From Gemmataceae bacterium (lineage in GTDB: Bacteria > Planctomycetota > Planctomycetia > Gemmatales > Gemmataceae): a stretch of DNA of 64,000 nucleotides. The stretch lies in assembly GCA_901538445.1 (NCBI GenBank), contig LR594586.1, positions 186,001 to 250,000 of the forward strand, written 5' to 3'. The translations under genes were made by a program, and so were the position numbers. This document shows, piece by piece, positions 63,928-64,000 of this stretch (position 1 is its first letter; each line of letters starts with the position of its first letter). The notes below the pieces were generated by a model that was not told where the DNA came from, searched no databases, and saw nothing but the letters and a program-made list of their open reading frames with translations.

Positions 63928-64000
63928 GTGAGGGGCATCCCGCGACCGAAGCAGACCCGCCCGCCCAAGCCGCGGCCCATCGACCCGGCCGAGGTCGTCG
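63928..64000 (+). CDS. Start of a third gene of the ligase operon (possibly DEXH helicase)
   Basis: GTG 63928 lies 5 bases after GGAGG, 16 bases beyond the ligase stop. Only about 24 residues are visible (RGIPRPKQTRPPKPRPIDPA) before the window ends. In related clusters the next gene is the ligase-associated Lhr-like DEXH helicase (TIGR04121), so that is the best guess. The visible residues themselves are not diagnostic. Confidence 0.5.
   Translation, partial: MRGIPRPKQTRPPKPRPIDPAEVV

Overview
The window is high-GC, gene-dense bacterial DNA that reads as Planctomycetota, most likely Gemmataceae. Diagnostic features are DUF1559 pilin-like proteins with an H-x9-DG motif, paired DUF1592/DUF1552 proteins, several sulfatases, ECF sigma factors with membrane or FecR/LamG partners, large Ser/Thr kinases with accessory domains (PilZ, WD40, FHA), a TIGR03067 protein and the DUF2924 cassette. 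No rRNA, convincing tRNA or CRISPR array was seen.

Layout. (1) 1-3896, minus strand: a truncated secreted protein, a secreted OB-like protein carrying the scar of a duplicated sigma-factor tail, and a single-ORF fusion of an ECF sigma factor, a transmembrane helix and an inhibitory-type serpin. (2) 4013-11332, minus strand: a tight operon of ECF sigma, membrane anti-sigma-like protein, cytochrome-type DUF1592 protein, tandem SGNH hydrolase and DUF1552 protein, mostly joined by 1-4 base overlaps. (3) 11869-18427: a DUF1559 protein, a kinase with a C-terminal PilZ domain, a membrane-anchored squalene-cyclase-like toroid protein and a TIGR03067 protein. (4) 18840-24966: a hairpin-repeat tract split by an IS630-type element, a large secreted glucose/sorbosone-dehydrogenase-like protein, and remnants of a recombinase/restriction island. 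(5) 24945-38683: a phosphonate/organophosphate locus. It holds phnX, a TIGR03364-type FAD oxidoreductase, a TIGR03366-type alcohol dehydrogenase, two GlpT-like MFS transporters, two paralogous GntR/LacI-type regulators each divergent from DUF1559 genes, and a PhoD-like phosphatase. (6) 38967-48799, plus strand: DUF1592, DUF1552, sulfatase, heparin-lyase-like protein, sulfatase, ECF sigma and FecR/LamG protein, which looks like a sulfated-glycan utilisation locus. (7) 48964-60730: a gene graveyard (decayed small gene, PolA, PSD1, XylR and a sandwich-domain protein) around two convergent kinases, a second identical IS630 copy in inverted orientation and an IS5-type element abutting it. (8) 61267-64000: the ligase-associated DNA repair set (MBL-fold exonuclease, ATP-dependent ligase, start of a third gene).

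The most unusual object is the sigma-TM-serpin fusion at 1809-3896. Its predicted topology puts a protease-trapping domain outside the cytoplasm and a transcription factor domain inside, in one polypeptide. A second theme is repetition of the same parts: two ECF/anti-sigma/DUF1592/DUF1552 loci, and two regulator/DUF1559 modules around the phosphonate genes.
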